64,000 bases of DNA from NCBI RefSeq assembly GCF_008728635.1, contig NZ_CP044285.1, forward strand, positions 3,410,001-3,474,000, read 5' to 3'. Below the pieces are notes generated by a model. It saw only the letters and a list, made by a program, of their open reading frames with translations. It had not been told where the DNA came from and made no database searches. This document shows positions 16,782 to 24,092 of this stretch, in pieces; position 1 is the first letter of the stretch; every line of letters begins with the position of its first letter. This DNA comes from Hymenobacter baengnokdamensis (GTDB lineage: Bacteria > Bacteroidota > Bacteroidia > Cytophagales > Hymenobacteraceae). The translations under genes were made by a program, and so were the position numbers.

Positions 16782-17681
16782 TTATTTCAACTTAAACTCG
16801 GCCAGCAAGCCGGCCAGCAACGTGGCGGGCGCGGCATCGGCAGCGAGGTCGGTGGCTTCGGGCGGCTCGGCGGCATCGGCGGGGGGCTGCATGAGCGGGT
16901 CTTCGGCGTAGCGGTAGAGGGTCCAGCCCGTGTCGGCGGTGTATTCGAGGGCGGTAAGATTTTCCACCCAATCGCCCGAATTAAGATACGTAACTTCCCC
17001 CTGCGGCGTGGTCAGAGTTCGGATTTCGGGCTGGTGAATGTGGCCGCAGGCCACGTAGCGGTAGCCATTGTCGGCGGCAATGCCGACGGCCGTCTGCTCG
17101 AAGTCGCTAACCAGGCTCACGGCACTTTTCACCCGGTCTTTCACGGCTTTCGACAAAGCCACCCTGGGCTGGCCCAGCTTTTGCAACCCAAAGTTTACCA
17201 GTCTGTTAAGCAAGATAAGCAGGTCGTAGCCCTTGCCGCCTAGCCTGGCAAGCCAGCGCGCGTGCCGCATGCTTACGTCAAACACATCGCCATGAAAAAG
17301 CCAGGTGCGGCCGTGGGGCAGGTCGAGCACCAGCTTATTATCGAGCTGAAAATGCCCGAGCTTGAGGCCCGCAAACTTGCGCAGCAGCTCGTCGTGGTTG
17401 CCGGTGAGGTAGCAGATGCGGGTGCCTTTGGCAGCCAGCCCGGCCAGGTAGCGCACCACTCGCATGTGCGAAGCCGGCCAGTAGTTTTTCGAAAACTGCC
17501 AGATATCGACAATATCGCCATTGAGGACCAGCACTTGCGGCCGAATAGTCTTAAGATAGCGCAGCAGCTCGGCGGCATGGCAGCCGTAGGTGCCCAGGTG
17601 CACATCGCTGACTACCGCTACAGCGAGGCGGCGCTTTTTGCGACGGCCGGCCTCTGGCAGTGGCCCGGTTGGCGTGCTCAT
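16782..17681 (-). CDS. LpxH-like calcineurin-type phosphoesterase
   Basis: A 299-residue metallophosphoesterase of the UDP-2,3-diacylglucosamine diphosphatase (LpxH) type, a lipid A step at the membrane. Metal ligands are visible: DVH (D26, H28), GDIVD (D56), GNHD (N95, H96), FHGD and GHIHQPE near 214. The C-terminal 50 residues are an Ala/Pro-rich extension beyond the domain. The start codon overlaps the stop of a possible upstream small gene as ATGA. The MurG-like transferase follows in the same operon. Other UDP-sugar or nucleotide phosphoesterase roles are possible. Confidence 0.82.
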   Translation of the reverse strand: MSTPTGPLPEAGRRKKRRLAVAVVSDVHLGTYGCHAAELLRYLKTIRPQVLVLNGDIVDIWQFSKNYWPASHMRVVRYLAGLAAKGTRICYLTGNHDELLRKFAGLKLGHFQLDNKLVLDLPHGRTWLFHGDVFDVSMRHARWLARLGGKGYDLLILLNRLVNFGLQKLGQPRVALSKAVKDRVKSAVSLVSDFEQTAVGIAADNGYRYVACGHIHQPEIRTLTTPQGEVTYLNSGDWVENLTALEYTADTGWTLYRYAEDPLMQPPADAAEPPEATDLAADAAPATLLAGLLAEFKLK

Positions 17682-17923
17682 GCGGCAGAGGAGTAAGGTA
17701 ACCGGGGCTGGCTTGGGCGCGGGCTGGTCCGGGGCCGGCGGGGCTTGGTGGGGGGCCCGTCAGCTGGCCAATGCGGCGCGGCACTGCCGAGCGCCGAGCG
17801 CAGGCTGCGGCGCAACGGACGCCCCAGCACCTGCCACCACGCTAGGGCCAGCAGCCACGAGAGGTAGCCGCGCGTGGGCCGCCAGTCCAATAAAAAGCGG
17901 GTTGATTGAGCGGGATTTAGCAT
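17678..17923 (-). CDS. Possible small membrane-associated protein, 81 residues
   Basis: An unrecognised short reading frame. A hydrophobic, Trp-rich N-terminal segment (GYLSWLLALAWWQVLGRPL, about residues 19-37) is followed by a Pro/Arg-rich tail. Its stop overlaps the start of the LpxH-like gene as ATGA, a common sign of translational coupling. The low-complexity tail and high local GC mean a chance frame is also possible. Confidence 0.4.
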   Translation of the reverse strand: MLNPAQSTRFLLDWRPTRGYLSWLLALAWWQVLGRPLRRSLRSALGSAAPHWPADGPPTKPRRPRTSPRPSQPRLPYSSAA

Positions 17924-18097
17924 ACCCCAAAGCTCGCGCCGCTAGATAAAGCAGGCGTTACGCCCGCATTACATTTTCATAAAGCAACGGGGCACCAGGG
18001 CAGTTTAGCGAATAAAACGAAGCATTTGGCGCGGCCTGCCGTTCTTTGTAGCGGATTTATTCCTATCCAACGAAGTATTATTTATTTTCTCAGTAAA

Positions 18098-18673
18098 ATG
18101 CAATTTTCTACTACGCTGCGGGCTGGACTGCTATTGTTGCTGGTGGCTGGCGCTACGGCCGCCCAGGCCCAGACGCCCAATGGCCCGGCGCGCAAGCGCT
18201 ATCTGTTTGCCCAAAAGAATCCGGAGTGCCCGGTAGTAGCGAATATCACCAAGAATACCGATGAGGATGCCGACGTAACCGGTACCTATACCCACATCTG
18301 CTACCGCTCGCCCGAGGAAATGCTGGCCGAAATCAACGAGCTGCGTAAGATTCACGACTGGGCCGACTCGACCTATCAGCGACGGCTGAAGCTACTGCCC
18401 GCCGGCGGGGCCCTGGTGCTCAACATCCGCCGCCAGGGTGCCAAGTTTGCCGACCCGTCGCTGCTCACGCTCTCGGCCCGCACGAAAGATGGCAAGGAGG
18501 TTTTTGCGGCCACGCCCAAGCCCGGCTTTGGCCGCTTCTTCGGCCGCGACCTGTATCAGAGCCAGCAGCTTATCCCGTTCATTAAGCTCGACCCGGCCGC
18601 TGGCCCGCTCACGCTCGTGATTACGGATACCCACCTGCGCCAGCAGTTTGAGTACCAGCTCACGCCGCAGTAA
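18098..18673 (+). CDS. Hypothetical exported protein, 191 residues
   Basis: Unknown family. ATG 18098 is chosen because it begins a clean signal peptide (TTLRAGLLLLLVAGATAAQA, cleavage likely after AQA). The mature part has about 167 residues with Cys in NPECPVV and HICYRS that could form one disulphide, and a region rich in beta-strand residues near the C-terminus. The frame is open upstream to 18026 but gives no plausible signal. A GTCATTGCGAGCGC hairpin follows. Confidence 0.8.
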   Translation: MQFSTTLRAGLLLLLVAGATAAQAQTPNGPARKRYLFAQKNPECPVVANITKNTDEDADVTGTYTHICYRSPEEMLAEINELRKIHDWADSTYQRRLKLLPAGGALVLNIRRQGAKFADPSLLTLSARTKDGKEVFAATPKPGFGRFFGRDLYQSQQLIPFIKLDPAAGPLTLVITDTHLRQQFEYQLTPQ

Positions 18674-18686
18674 GGGCTACCCTGCC

Positions 18687-18727
18687 TGTCATTGCGAGCG
18701 CAATGCAGTGAAGCGCTCGCAATGACA
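18687..18727. repeat. TGTCATTGCGAGCGC inverted repeat
   Basis: Two perfect 15-bp arms (18687-18701, 18713-18727) around an 11-nt loop, between the convergent exported-protein and Nudix genes. GTCATTGCGAGC is a palindrome word I know as a dispersed intergenic repeat in many bacterial genomes. A terminator role is possible, though there is no strong T-tract. Confidence 0.8.
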
Positions 18728-18736
18728 AACTTTTTC

Positions 18737-19255
18737 TTATGCCTTATGCAGCTGCGCCCACTGCACGGCCAGCAGCGTTTTGGCGTCCTGGATTTTCTCC
18801 CTGGCTAGTTCCTCCCGCGTGAGGTGCACGATTTCGATTTGCTCGTGCTCTTCGGCCAGCCCGCCGCCGGGACCGGTTTGCCGGCTCACCTCGGCGTAGT
18901 ACACTCCGATGGTTTCGGCGCTGGTGCCCGGCGAGGGCCACATGGTTACGATTTCGGTGAGCTGGTCGGTTTCGTAGCCCAGCTCTTCGTGGATTTCGCG
19001 GCGGATGGCCGCTTCGGGGGTTTCGCCCTTGTCAATCATACCGGCCGCAATTTCCAGCAATTCGTGCTCCGGCCCTATTCTAAACTGCCTGGTCAACAGG
19101 TAGTTGCCCGCCTGCATATCGAAGACCAGGGCCGCCACGGCGTGGCCGGGGGCAAACTGCTCGCGGGGTAATTCTTCCCCTTGCGGTGTTTTGAGGGTGA
19201 GCTTGTTGAGCTTGAAATGGCCGTCGTAGGCGCGTTGGCGGTGAACTATCTGCAT
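18737..19255 (-). CDS. Nudix hydrolase, ADP-sugar/GDP-mannose type
   Basis: Cleaves a nucleoside diphosphate linked to another moiety. 172 residues; the Nudix box GMIDKGETPEAAIRREIHEEL (from about residue 72) has the Gx5Ex7REUxEE pattern. The N-terminal strand set and the MWPSPGTSAETIGVYYAEV block fit the ADP-ribose/GDP-mannose pyrophosphatase (NudF/NudK) group. A housecleaning or sugar-nucleotide role is likely. Confidence 0.88.
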   Translation of the reverse strand: MQIVHRQRAYDGHFKLNKLTLKTPQGEELPREQFAPGHAVAALVFDMQAGNYLLTRQFRIGPEHELLEIAAGMIDKGETPEAAIRREIHEELGYETDQLTEIVTMWPSPGTSAETIGVYYAEVSRQTGPGGGLAEEHEQIEIVHLTREELAREKIQDAKTLLAVQWAQLHKA

Positions 19256-19466
19256 GAGTTAGGGATTTAAGCGGTACCTTTGCCGCCGAAGGCAGCCTGG
19301 CAATCGGACCAGCTGCCCGCCGTAAGTATACGGCCGCCGGCCCGCCGCGTCGTGATTTGTGCGTGAGGCGCGGGCTTATCCCTTCTTCTTTTCCTGTATT
19401 TGCGAGGGCAGCCGATGGCCTCCGCCCCGGCCACCACCCCACCGGGCGGGTGGCTCCTACACCCCC

Positions 19467-20918
19467 ATGACTTTTAACGACCTCAACCTGATTGAGCCTA
19501 TCCTGCGCGCCCTGAGCGAGGAAGGCTACACCACCCCTACGCCCATTCAGCAGCAAGCCATTCCGCAGGTGCTCGAAGGACACGACCTGCTCGGCGTGGC
19601 CCAGACCGGCACGGGCAAAACGGCGGCTTTCTCGGTACCGATTCTGCAGATTCTGCACCAGACCTCCCAAACCCAGAAAGCAGCCCAGGGCCCCAAAGGC
19701 CGCATTCGCTGCCTCGTGCTGACGCCCACCCGTGAGCTGGCCATCCAGATTGGCGAGAGCTTTAAGGCGTATGGCCGCCACTTGCCGCAGCTGCGCTCGA
19801 CGGTCATTTTTGGCGGCGTGGGCCAAAACCCGCAGGTGCAGGCCTTGCAGCGCGGCATCGAGATACTCGTAGCTACGCCCGGCCGCCTGCTCGACCTGAT
19901 GAACCAGGGCTACGTCAACTTGCAGCACGTGGAAGTATTTGTGCTCGATGAGGCCGACCGTATGCTCGACATGGGCTTCATTCACGACATCAAGCGCATT
20001 CTGCCCAAGCTGCCGACCGGCCGCCAAAGCCTGTTCTTCTCGGCCACCATGCCGAACGTTATCAAGGAGCTTTCGGCCACCATCCTGCGGCCCAACCCCG
20101 TGCAGGTAGCCGTAACGCCCGTGTCGAGCACGGCCGACACGGTAACCCAGTCGGTGTTTCTGGTTGACAAAAACGACAAGCCGGCTTTGCTTCGTCACGT
20201 GCTGAAAGACCCCGCCATTAAGCGCGTGCTCGTGTTTACCCGCACCAAGCACGGCGCCAACAAGGTAACCGAAACGCTGGAAAAGGCTCAGATTACGGCC
20301 GAAGCCATCCACGGCAATAAAAGCCAGAACCACCGCCAGCGGGCGCTCAGCAACTTCAAGGCGGGTACCACCCGCGTGCTGGTAGCTACCGACATTGCCG
20401 CGCGCGGTATCGACGTGGATGAGCTAACCCACGTTATCAACTACGAAGTGCCCAACGAGCCCGAAACCTACGTGCACCGCATCGGCCGCACTGGCCGGGC
20501 GGGGGCGTTCGGCACGGCGTTTACATTTGTTGAAGAAGAGGAACGTGCTTATTTGCAGGACATTCAGAAGCTGATTCGCAAGCAGCTTGATGTGGATAAA
20601 GAGCATCCCTACACGACTAACAGCGTAGCCCCGGTATCGCTGACCGGCAATGAGCGTATTATCCGGCCGAAAGGCCCGGCCGGCCGGCCGGCTCGTGATG
20701 GGCGCGGCGGGAGCGGCCAGGGCCGAGGCGGAGCTCCACGCGCCGCCAGTGCTGGCTCGGGTAACGGGCGGGGCGAACACCGCAGCAGCGGCCGTCCGCA
20801 GGCGGGTAGCAGCGAGCGCGCCGGCGGCGGACGCTCGGCGGCCGGCGGGGGCGGCCAGCGCTCCAGCCGGCCCTTCCAGGCGGGCCGTAGCGGCGAGGGT
20901 GGTCGTCGCCCGCAGTAG
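19467..20918 (+). CDS. DEAD-box RNA helicase, RhlE-like
   Basis: ATP-dependent RNA unwinding in ribosome assembly, RNA decay or cold adaptation. 483 residues. Q motif TPTPIQQQAIP, motif I AQTGTGKT (45-52), Ia PTRELA, II DEAD in VLDEADRML, III SAT, V ATDIAARGID and VI HRIGRTGRAG are all present. The last 80 residues are a disordered RG/SG-rich tail that likely binds RNA. ATG 19467 is chosen at the Q-motif domain; the frame is open to 19359 without homology. A strong terminator follows. Confidence 0.95.
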   Translation: MTFNDLNLIEPILRALSEEGYTTPTPIQQQAIPQVLEGHDLLGVAQTGTGKTAAFSVPILQILHQTSQTQKAAQGPKGRIRCLVLTPTRELAIQIGESFKAYGRHLPQLRSTVIFGGVGQNPQVQALQRGIEILVATPGRLLDLMNQGYVNLQHVEVFVLDEADRMLDMGFIHDIKRILPKLPTGRQSLFFSATMPNVIKELSATILRPNPVQVAVTPVSSTADTVTQSVFLVDKNDKPALLRHVLKDPAIKRVLVFTRTKHGANKVTETLEKAQITAEAIHGNKSQNHRQRALSNFKAGTTRVLVATDIAARGIDVDELTHVINYEVPNEPETYVHRIGRTGRAGAFGTAFTFVEEEERAYLQDIQKLIRKQLDVDKEHPYTTNSVAPVSLTGNERIIRPKGPAGRPARDGRGGSGQGRGGAPRAASAGSGNGRGEHRSSGRPQAGSSERAGGGRSAAGGGGQRSSRPFQAGRSGEGGRRPQ

Positions 20919-20974
20919 CCACTTATTGGCTCTGCGAGCTACGTACGCCGTTATATATTAAATATTTAATATTT

Positions 20975-21016
20975 CCGGTAGCTGCCCTCTTTCAGAAGGG
21001 CAGCTACCGGATTTTT
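20975..21016 (+). terminator. Intrinsic terminator of the DEAD-box gene
   Basis: CCGGTAGCTGCCCT pairs with AGGGCAGCTACCGG around a short loop, followed by ATTTTTT. It lies about 55 bp after the helicase stop. Confidence 0.93.
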
Positions 21017-21105
21017 TACGAATACTGGAAACAAAACCGGGGCGGGCCGACTTCTGTCAGCAGTTCTTGGTCACTATTTTAACGCTGTTTTCCTAGCTTA
21101 CCGGC

Positions 21106-21579
21106 ATGACTTCCCGCGTTTCTCTTCCGCTCATTCAGGCCCTGCGCGATACCGCCCACCGCCTGGCCACCGAAGCCCCGTATCAATGGGGCCACATGGG
21201 CAGCTGCAACTGCGGCCACCTGGCCCAGACCATTACCCGCCTTACCAAAGCTGAAATCCACACTCAGGCCCTGCAGCGCTACGGCGACTGGGAGCGCCAG
21301 CTCGTGGACTACTGCCCCACCAGCGGCCTGCCCTTCGACCAGACCGTGGATGAGATGCTGGCCCTGGGCTTTTCGCGCCAGGACCTTACGCACCTCGAAA
21401 AGCTCGGCGACCCGGCCGTGCGCCGGGCTATTCCGTTTGAGCGGCGCAATACCCTGCGCCACAACCAGCGCGAGGACGTAGTGCTTTACCTGCGCACCTG
21501 GGCCGACCTGCTGGAGCAGCAGTTCGTAGCCTCGCTGCCCCTGCCAGCCTTTGCCCAGCCCGCGCTGGCTGGAGCTTAG
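21106..21579 (+). CDS. Conserved-looking hypothetical protein, 157 residues
   Basis: A function cannot be assigned. A helical, soluble protein with no signal peptide. The segment YQWGHMGSCNCGHLAQ (near residues 25-40) contains a CNC pair and two His that could bind metal, and DYCPTSGLPF adds another Cys. Codon use and the terminators on both sides support a real single-gene transcript. Confidence 0.8.
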   Translation: MTSRVSLPLIQALRDTAHRLATEAPYQWGHMGSCNCGHLAQTITRLTKAEIHTQALQRYGDWERQLVDYCPTSGLPFDQTVDEMLALGFSRQDLTHLEKLGDPAVRRAIPFERRNTLRHNQREDVVLYLRTWADLLEQQFVASLPLPAFAQPALAGA

Positions 21580-21597
21580 GCCTACTTCAGCTTATAC

Positions 21598-21636
21598 AAA
21601 AGCCCCGGCTACGCAACGTGCGTAGCCGGGGCTTTT
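21598..21636. terminator. Intrinsic terminator between convergent genes
   Basis: AAAAGCCCCGGCTACGCA pairs with TGCGTAGCCGGGGCTTTT. It serves the 157-residue protein gene and, on the other strand, the small lipoprotein gene. Confidence 0.93.
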
Positions 21637-21674
21637 GCCTGTATAGCCCGGCAGTAAAGCCCGAGCTTAAGTAC

Positions 21675-21851
21675 TTAGTAGCTGACGTTGCTGCGCTGCG
21701 CCTCGCGGTAGCCTTCGGTACGGTGGGCCCGCTTATAAGCGGCGTCGGCGCTGGGGTCTTTCTCCGCGTCGGGGGCCGTGGAGCAGGCAGCGGTCAGAAA
21801 CAGGGCCGCGCTGGCGGCCAGCAGCAGGGAGTAGGTGCGCAAGCTTTTCAT
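21675..21851 (-). CDS. Small lipoprotein, 58 residues
   Basis: Found by reading the minus strand from ATG 21851 to TAA. It begins MKSLRTYSLLLAASAALFL, with the lipobox LTAAC and its Cys at residue 23. The mature part is a short charged peptide (APDAEKDPSADAAYKRAHR and onwards). No family is recognised. The convincing signal peptide, the lipobox and the shared terminator at 21598-21636 support it. Confidence 0.72.
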   Translation of the reverse strand: MKSLRTYSLLLAASAALFLTAACSTAPDAEKDPSADAAYKRAHRTEGYREAQRSNVSY

Positions 21852-22767
21852 GCCGCGAAGGTACGGAACGAAGGTCTAAAGCTGAAAGCCAAGCGCTGCC
21901 TATTTTCTCTAACTGCTTGCCGGAGGCACCAGCAACTATATCAATAATAAGGCGATTTGGCCCATCTCAGACCAAGGCAAATGCTTGTTAAGCGGGCAAA
22001 GAACCCACGTTTACATTTGATAAAAGGGGCATATTTATCCTTTTTTCCTGCCAATAGCCTTGGCAGCCGGCCAGCTTGATGGCCAACTTCATTGGGCAGG
22101 AATTACCAGTCCCTGGTAGCGAAGGATGTAGCTCGCAGACCCAACAAATAGGCCTTTTCAGGCGGGCAGGCTGCCCACCAGCTTAGCGAAGCAATTTTAG
22201 CTTTTATCAGGCAAGCAGACGGGCAACGCGATTAGCATAACCGTACTGCCTGACAAGTCAGGATGCGAACAGCAAAGGTTGTATTAAAAAAATATCTTAC
22301 ATACCGCAAATGAAGAGGTTTTAGCCAGCATAATACCTTTAATATACTCAACACAACCTTTTGATAAACAATGTTTTATAACGAAAAACATGCTATACTT
22401 AAAGCCTCATTCATAACCCACAAAAAAGTATAATTATCCCCAGACAGCATATCCTTTTACTACTTACGCTCATCAGGTAGTTAAGGACCTATAAAACGCT
22501 TGCTAACGAGCTTGATAAGCTGGCTTGTCAATTGCATTTTATTGGCAAAGTGGTAAGCAAACGCAATTAGCTTATCCCTCTTATTAGGCAAGGTAGCAGC
22601 TTAGCTGCTATTTGTACTACGCGCTACAGCTATTAGCAGAAATTTAACTTGCTTACGCCCTTGCTTGCTTGTAATAGTATACGAGCTTCTACTCCCATTG
22701 TTCAGGCCAGGGTCACAGGCAGGCAGCTAGCTTGAGCGGGCTACCAGCAAGACCGTTACCTGCTAAA

Positions 22768-22815
22768 AGAGGTAGCCCCGAGCCTGGCAAAATAGCCAGG
22801 CTTGGGGCTACCTCT
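22768..22815. terminator. Long stem-loop downstream of the XRE gene
   Basis: AGAGGTAGCCCC and AGCCTGGC pair with GCCAGGCT and GGGGCTACCTCT with one mismatch, giving a stem of about 21 bp and a short AT loop. It lies some 160 bp beyond the leftward XRE stop, past the nested repeat. Confidence 0.75.
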
Positions 22816-22840
22816 ATTGGTAGCTTATAGCTTATCTTAG

Positions 22841-22961
22841 AGCGAATTCTGGGTCAGTATACGGGTTCTGTTCTTGCGTTCGCCTCACCCCCCGGCCCCC
22901 TCTCCGAAAAGGAGAGGGGGAGCCATTATGGCAAAAAGCGTACACTGACCCAGAATCCGCT
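22841..22961. repeat. Nested inverted-repeat element (121 bp)
   Basis: Outer arms of 23 bp (22841-22863, 22939-22961, core TTCTGGGTCAGT) match with two differences. Inside is a second perfect hairpin, CCCCCTCTCC with GGAGAGGGGG (22896-22920). It begins 12 bp past the XRE stop. The layout, with terminal inverted repeats and an internal GC-rich hairpin but no open frame, suggests a MITE- or BIME-like element. Confidence 0.75.
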
Positions 22962-22972
22962 TTAGGCAGGAG

Positions 22973-23749
22973 CTACTGCTCAGGGCAGTAATCGGCGAAG
23001 GAGCCGTCGCGGTAAAAGATAACGATACGCCGTATCGCCTTCCCCGGCTCAGTCAGGGAGGGCAGCGGAGCCGCTGCGGCCGGGGCAGAAACGGGCACGG
23101 GGCTTGGTGAGCGCTCGGCTGGCACAACAGGCGGGGGTGTACCACCTTCCAGCGCTGGGGTATTAGCAGCTAATGAGTCCTTATTAGTGGCCGTGGTGGC
23201 AGTTGAAGCTACTACTGTGGAGGCCGGGGCGGTCGGGGTAAAGCGAGTCGGCCGGAATGGCTTAAAAGCCGCGATTGCCGGCTTCTCAGGCGATAGTTCG
23301 GCTACTGCCGGCAGCGGCGCCGCTGCCGGTACATTGGCTAAAGGAGGAGCTGCGGCTGAGGCAGGGGCTGGTGATACACGAACGGATACCGGCTCAGCCA
23401 CAACTGCCGTTTGCCTTACCCCTGAGGGGACTACCTTGACTGGTAATTCACCTTCAGGAAGCGCTGGCGCTGGCGTCGGAGCAGGTATTGCATTATCTGC
23501 GTTGGTCGCTGCCGGGCTTTTTGGGTCAGTAGCCACCTCTTCTGCGAGCATAGCGCCGGCCCCGCTCAGCAGCCAGGGTATTGATATTTCGGGCATTGCG
23601 CTGATAATACGCTGCACTACCTCCAGGCTAGGCTTGTTGCGCTCGCTTAAAATATGACTCATAACCGGCCGCCCGACTCCAATCAGGTCGGCGAATTGGG
23701 TTGGCGAGAGCTGTTTGTGCTCCAACAGAGTCCGGATACGGGTTACCAT
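22973..23749 (-). CDS. XRE-family HTH regulator with a long Pro/Ala linker
   Basis: A 258-residue protein. The N-terminal 60 residues are a lambda-repressor-type helix-turn-helix (LLEHKQLSPTQFADLIGVG, then RPVMSHILSERNKPSLE). Then come about 170 residues rich in Pro, Ala, Val and Ser, with no predictable fold. The end is a short ordered strand motif, RRIVIFYRDGSFADYCPE. DNA binding by the HTH is likely; the function of the tail is unknown. ATG 23749 is chosen at the domain start rather than the TTG at 23770. Confidence 0.85.
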   Translation of the reverse strand: MVTRIRTLLEHKQLSPTQFADLIGVGRPVMSHILSERNKPSLEVVQRIISAMPEISIPWLLSGAGAMLAEEVATDPKSPAATNADNAIPAPTPAPALPEGELPVKVVPSGVRQTAVVAEPVSVRVSPAPASAAAPPLANVPAAAPLPAVAELSPEKPAIAAFKPFRPTRFTPTAPASTVVASTATTATNKDSLAANTPALEGGTPPPVVPAERSPSPVPVSAPAAAAPLPSLTEPGKAIRRIVIFYRDGSFADYCPEQ

Positions 23750-23980
23750 ATGAAACCTTTTAGGGCACAAATGTGCGTAACAATTCTCAACTTCCCTACC
23801 TGCTACATGCCAAACAAATGTATAGACGCAATTTAAAACAACTGTAACAAGGTTTTATTTACACTTGTTATTCCGAAAATTGTTGCTCGTACTCCTCTGG
23901 GAATACGCTTCTGCAATACAAATGTATTCAAAACTATTGGTGACTTCTCGTTCAGCCTCCTTGGCAAACTGGCATTAAAA

Positions 23981-24019
23981 CCACTAAAAAGGCCCGGCCA
24001 TTTTAGTGGCCGGGCCTTC
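23981..24019 (-). terminator. Terminator of the L,D-transpeptidase gene
   Basis: AAGGCCCGGCCA pairs with TGGCCGGGCCTT around a 6-nt loop. The flanking CACTAAAA/TTTTAGTG could form a competing pair. It lies about 75 bp beyond the leftward transpeptidase stop. Confidence 0.85.
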
Positions 24020-24092
24020 TTGGAAAGCAAATAGGAAAGTAGCTTGGGAACGTTTATAGCTATTCCTACCAGTTCCGCCAGAGTCGCAGAAG

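Larger units (their letters stand above)
21852..22972. other. Gene-free, AT-rich 1.1 kb interval
   Basis: No open frame with coding character is visible on either strand. Base composition is clearly lower in GC than the surroundings. It contains many GCTTG/CAAGC and TTAGC words and one weak long-range similarity (around 22227 and 22560, both near ACGCnATTAGC). The right end holds the stem-loop 22768-22815 and the nested repeat 22841-22961. It could be a decayed gene, a long leader or a non-coding RNA locus; nothing in the sequence decides. Confidence 0.6.

Noticed and set aside
19080..20333. Long leftward frame over the DEAD-box gene
   Set aside because: Antisense to all helicase motifs and low-complexity in composition.
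22220..22600. Pair of similar stretches near 22227 and 22560
   Set aside because: About 15 of 19 positions match, too weak to call a repeat by itself; mentioned only under the gene-free interval.
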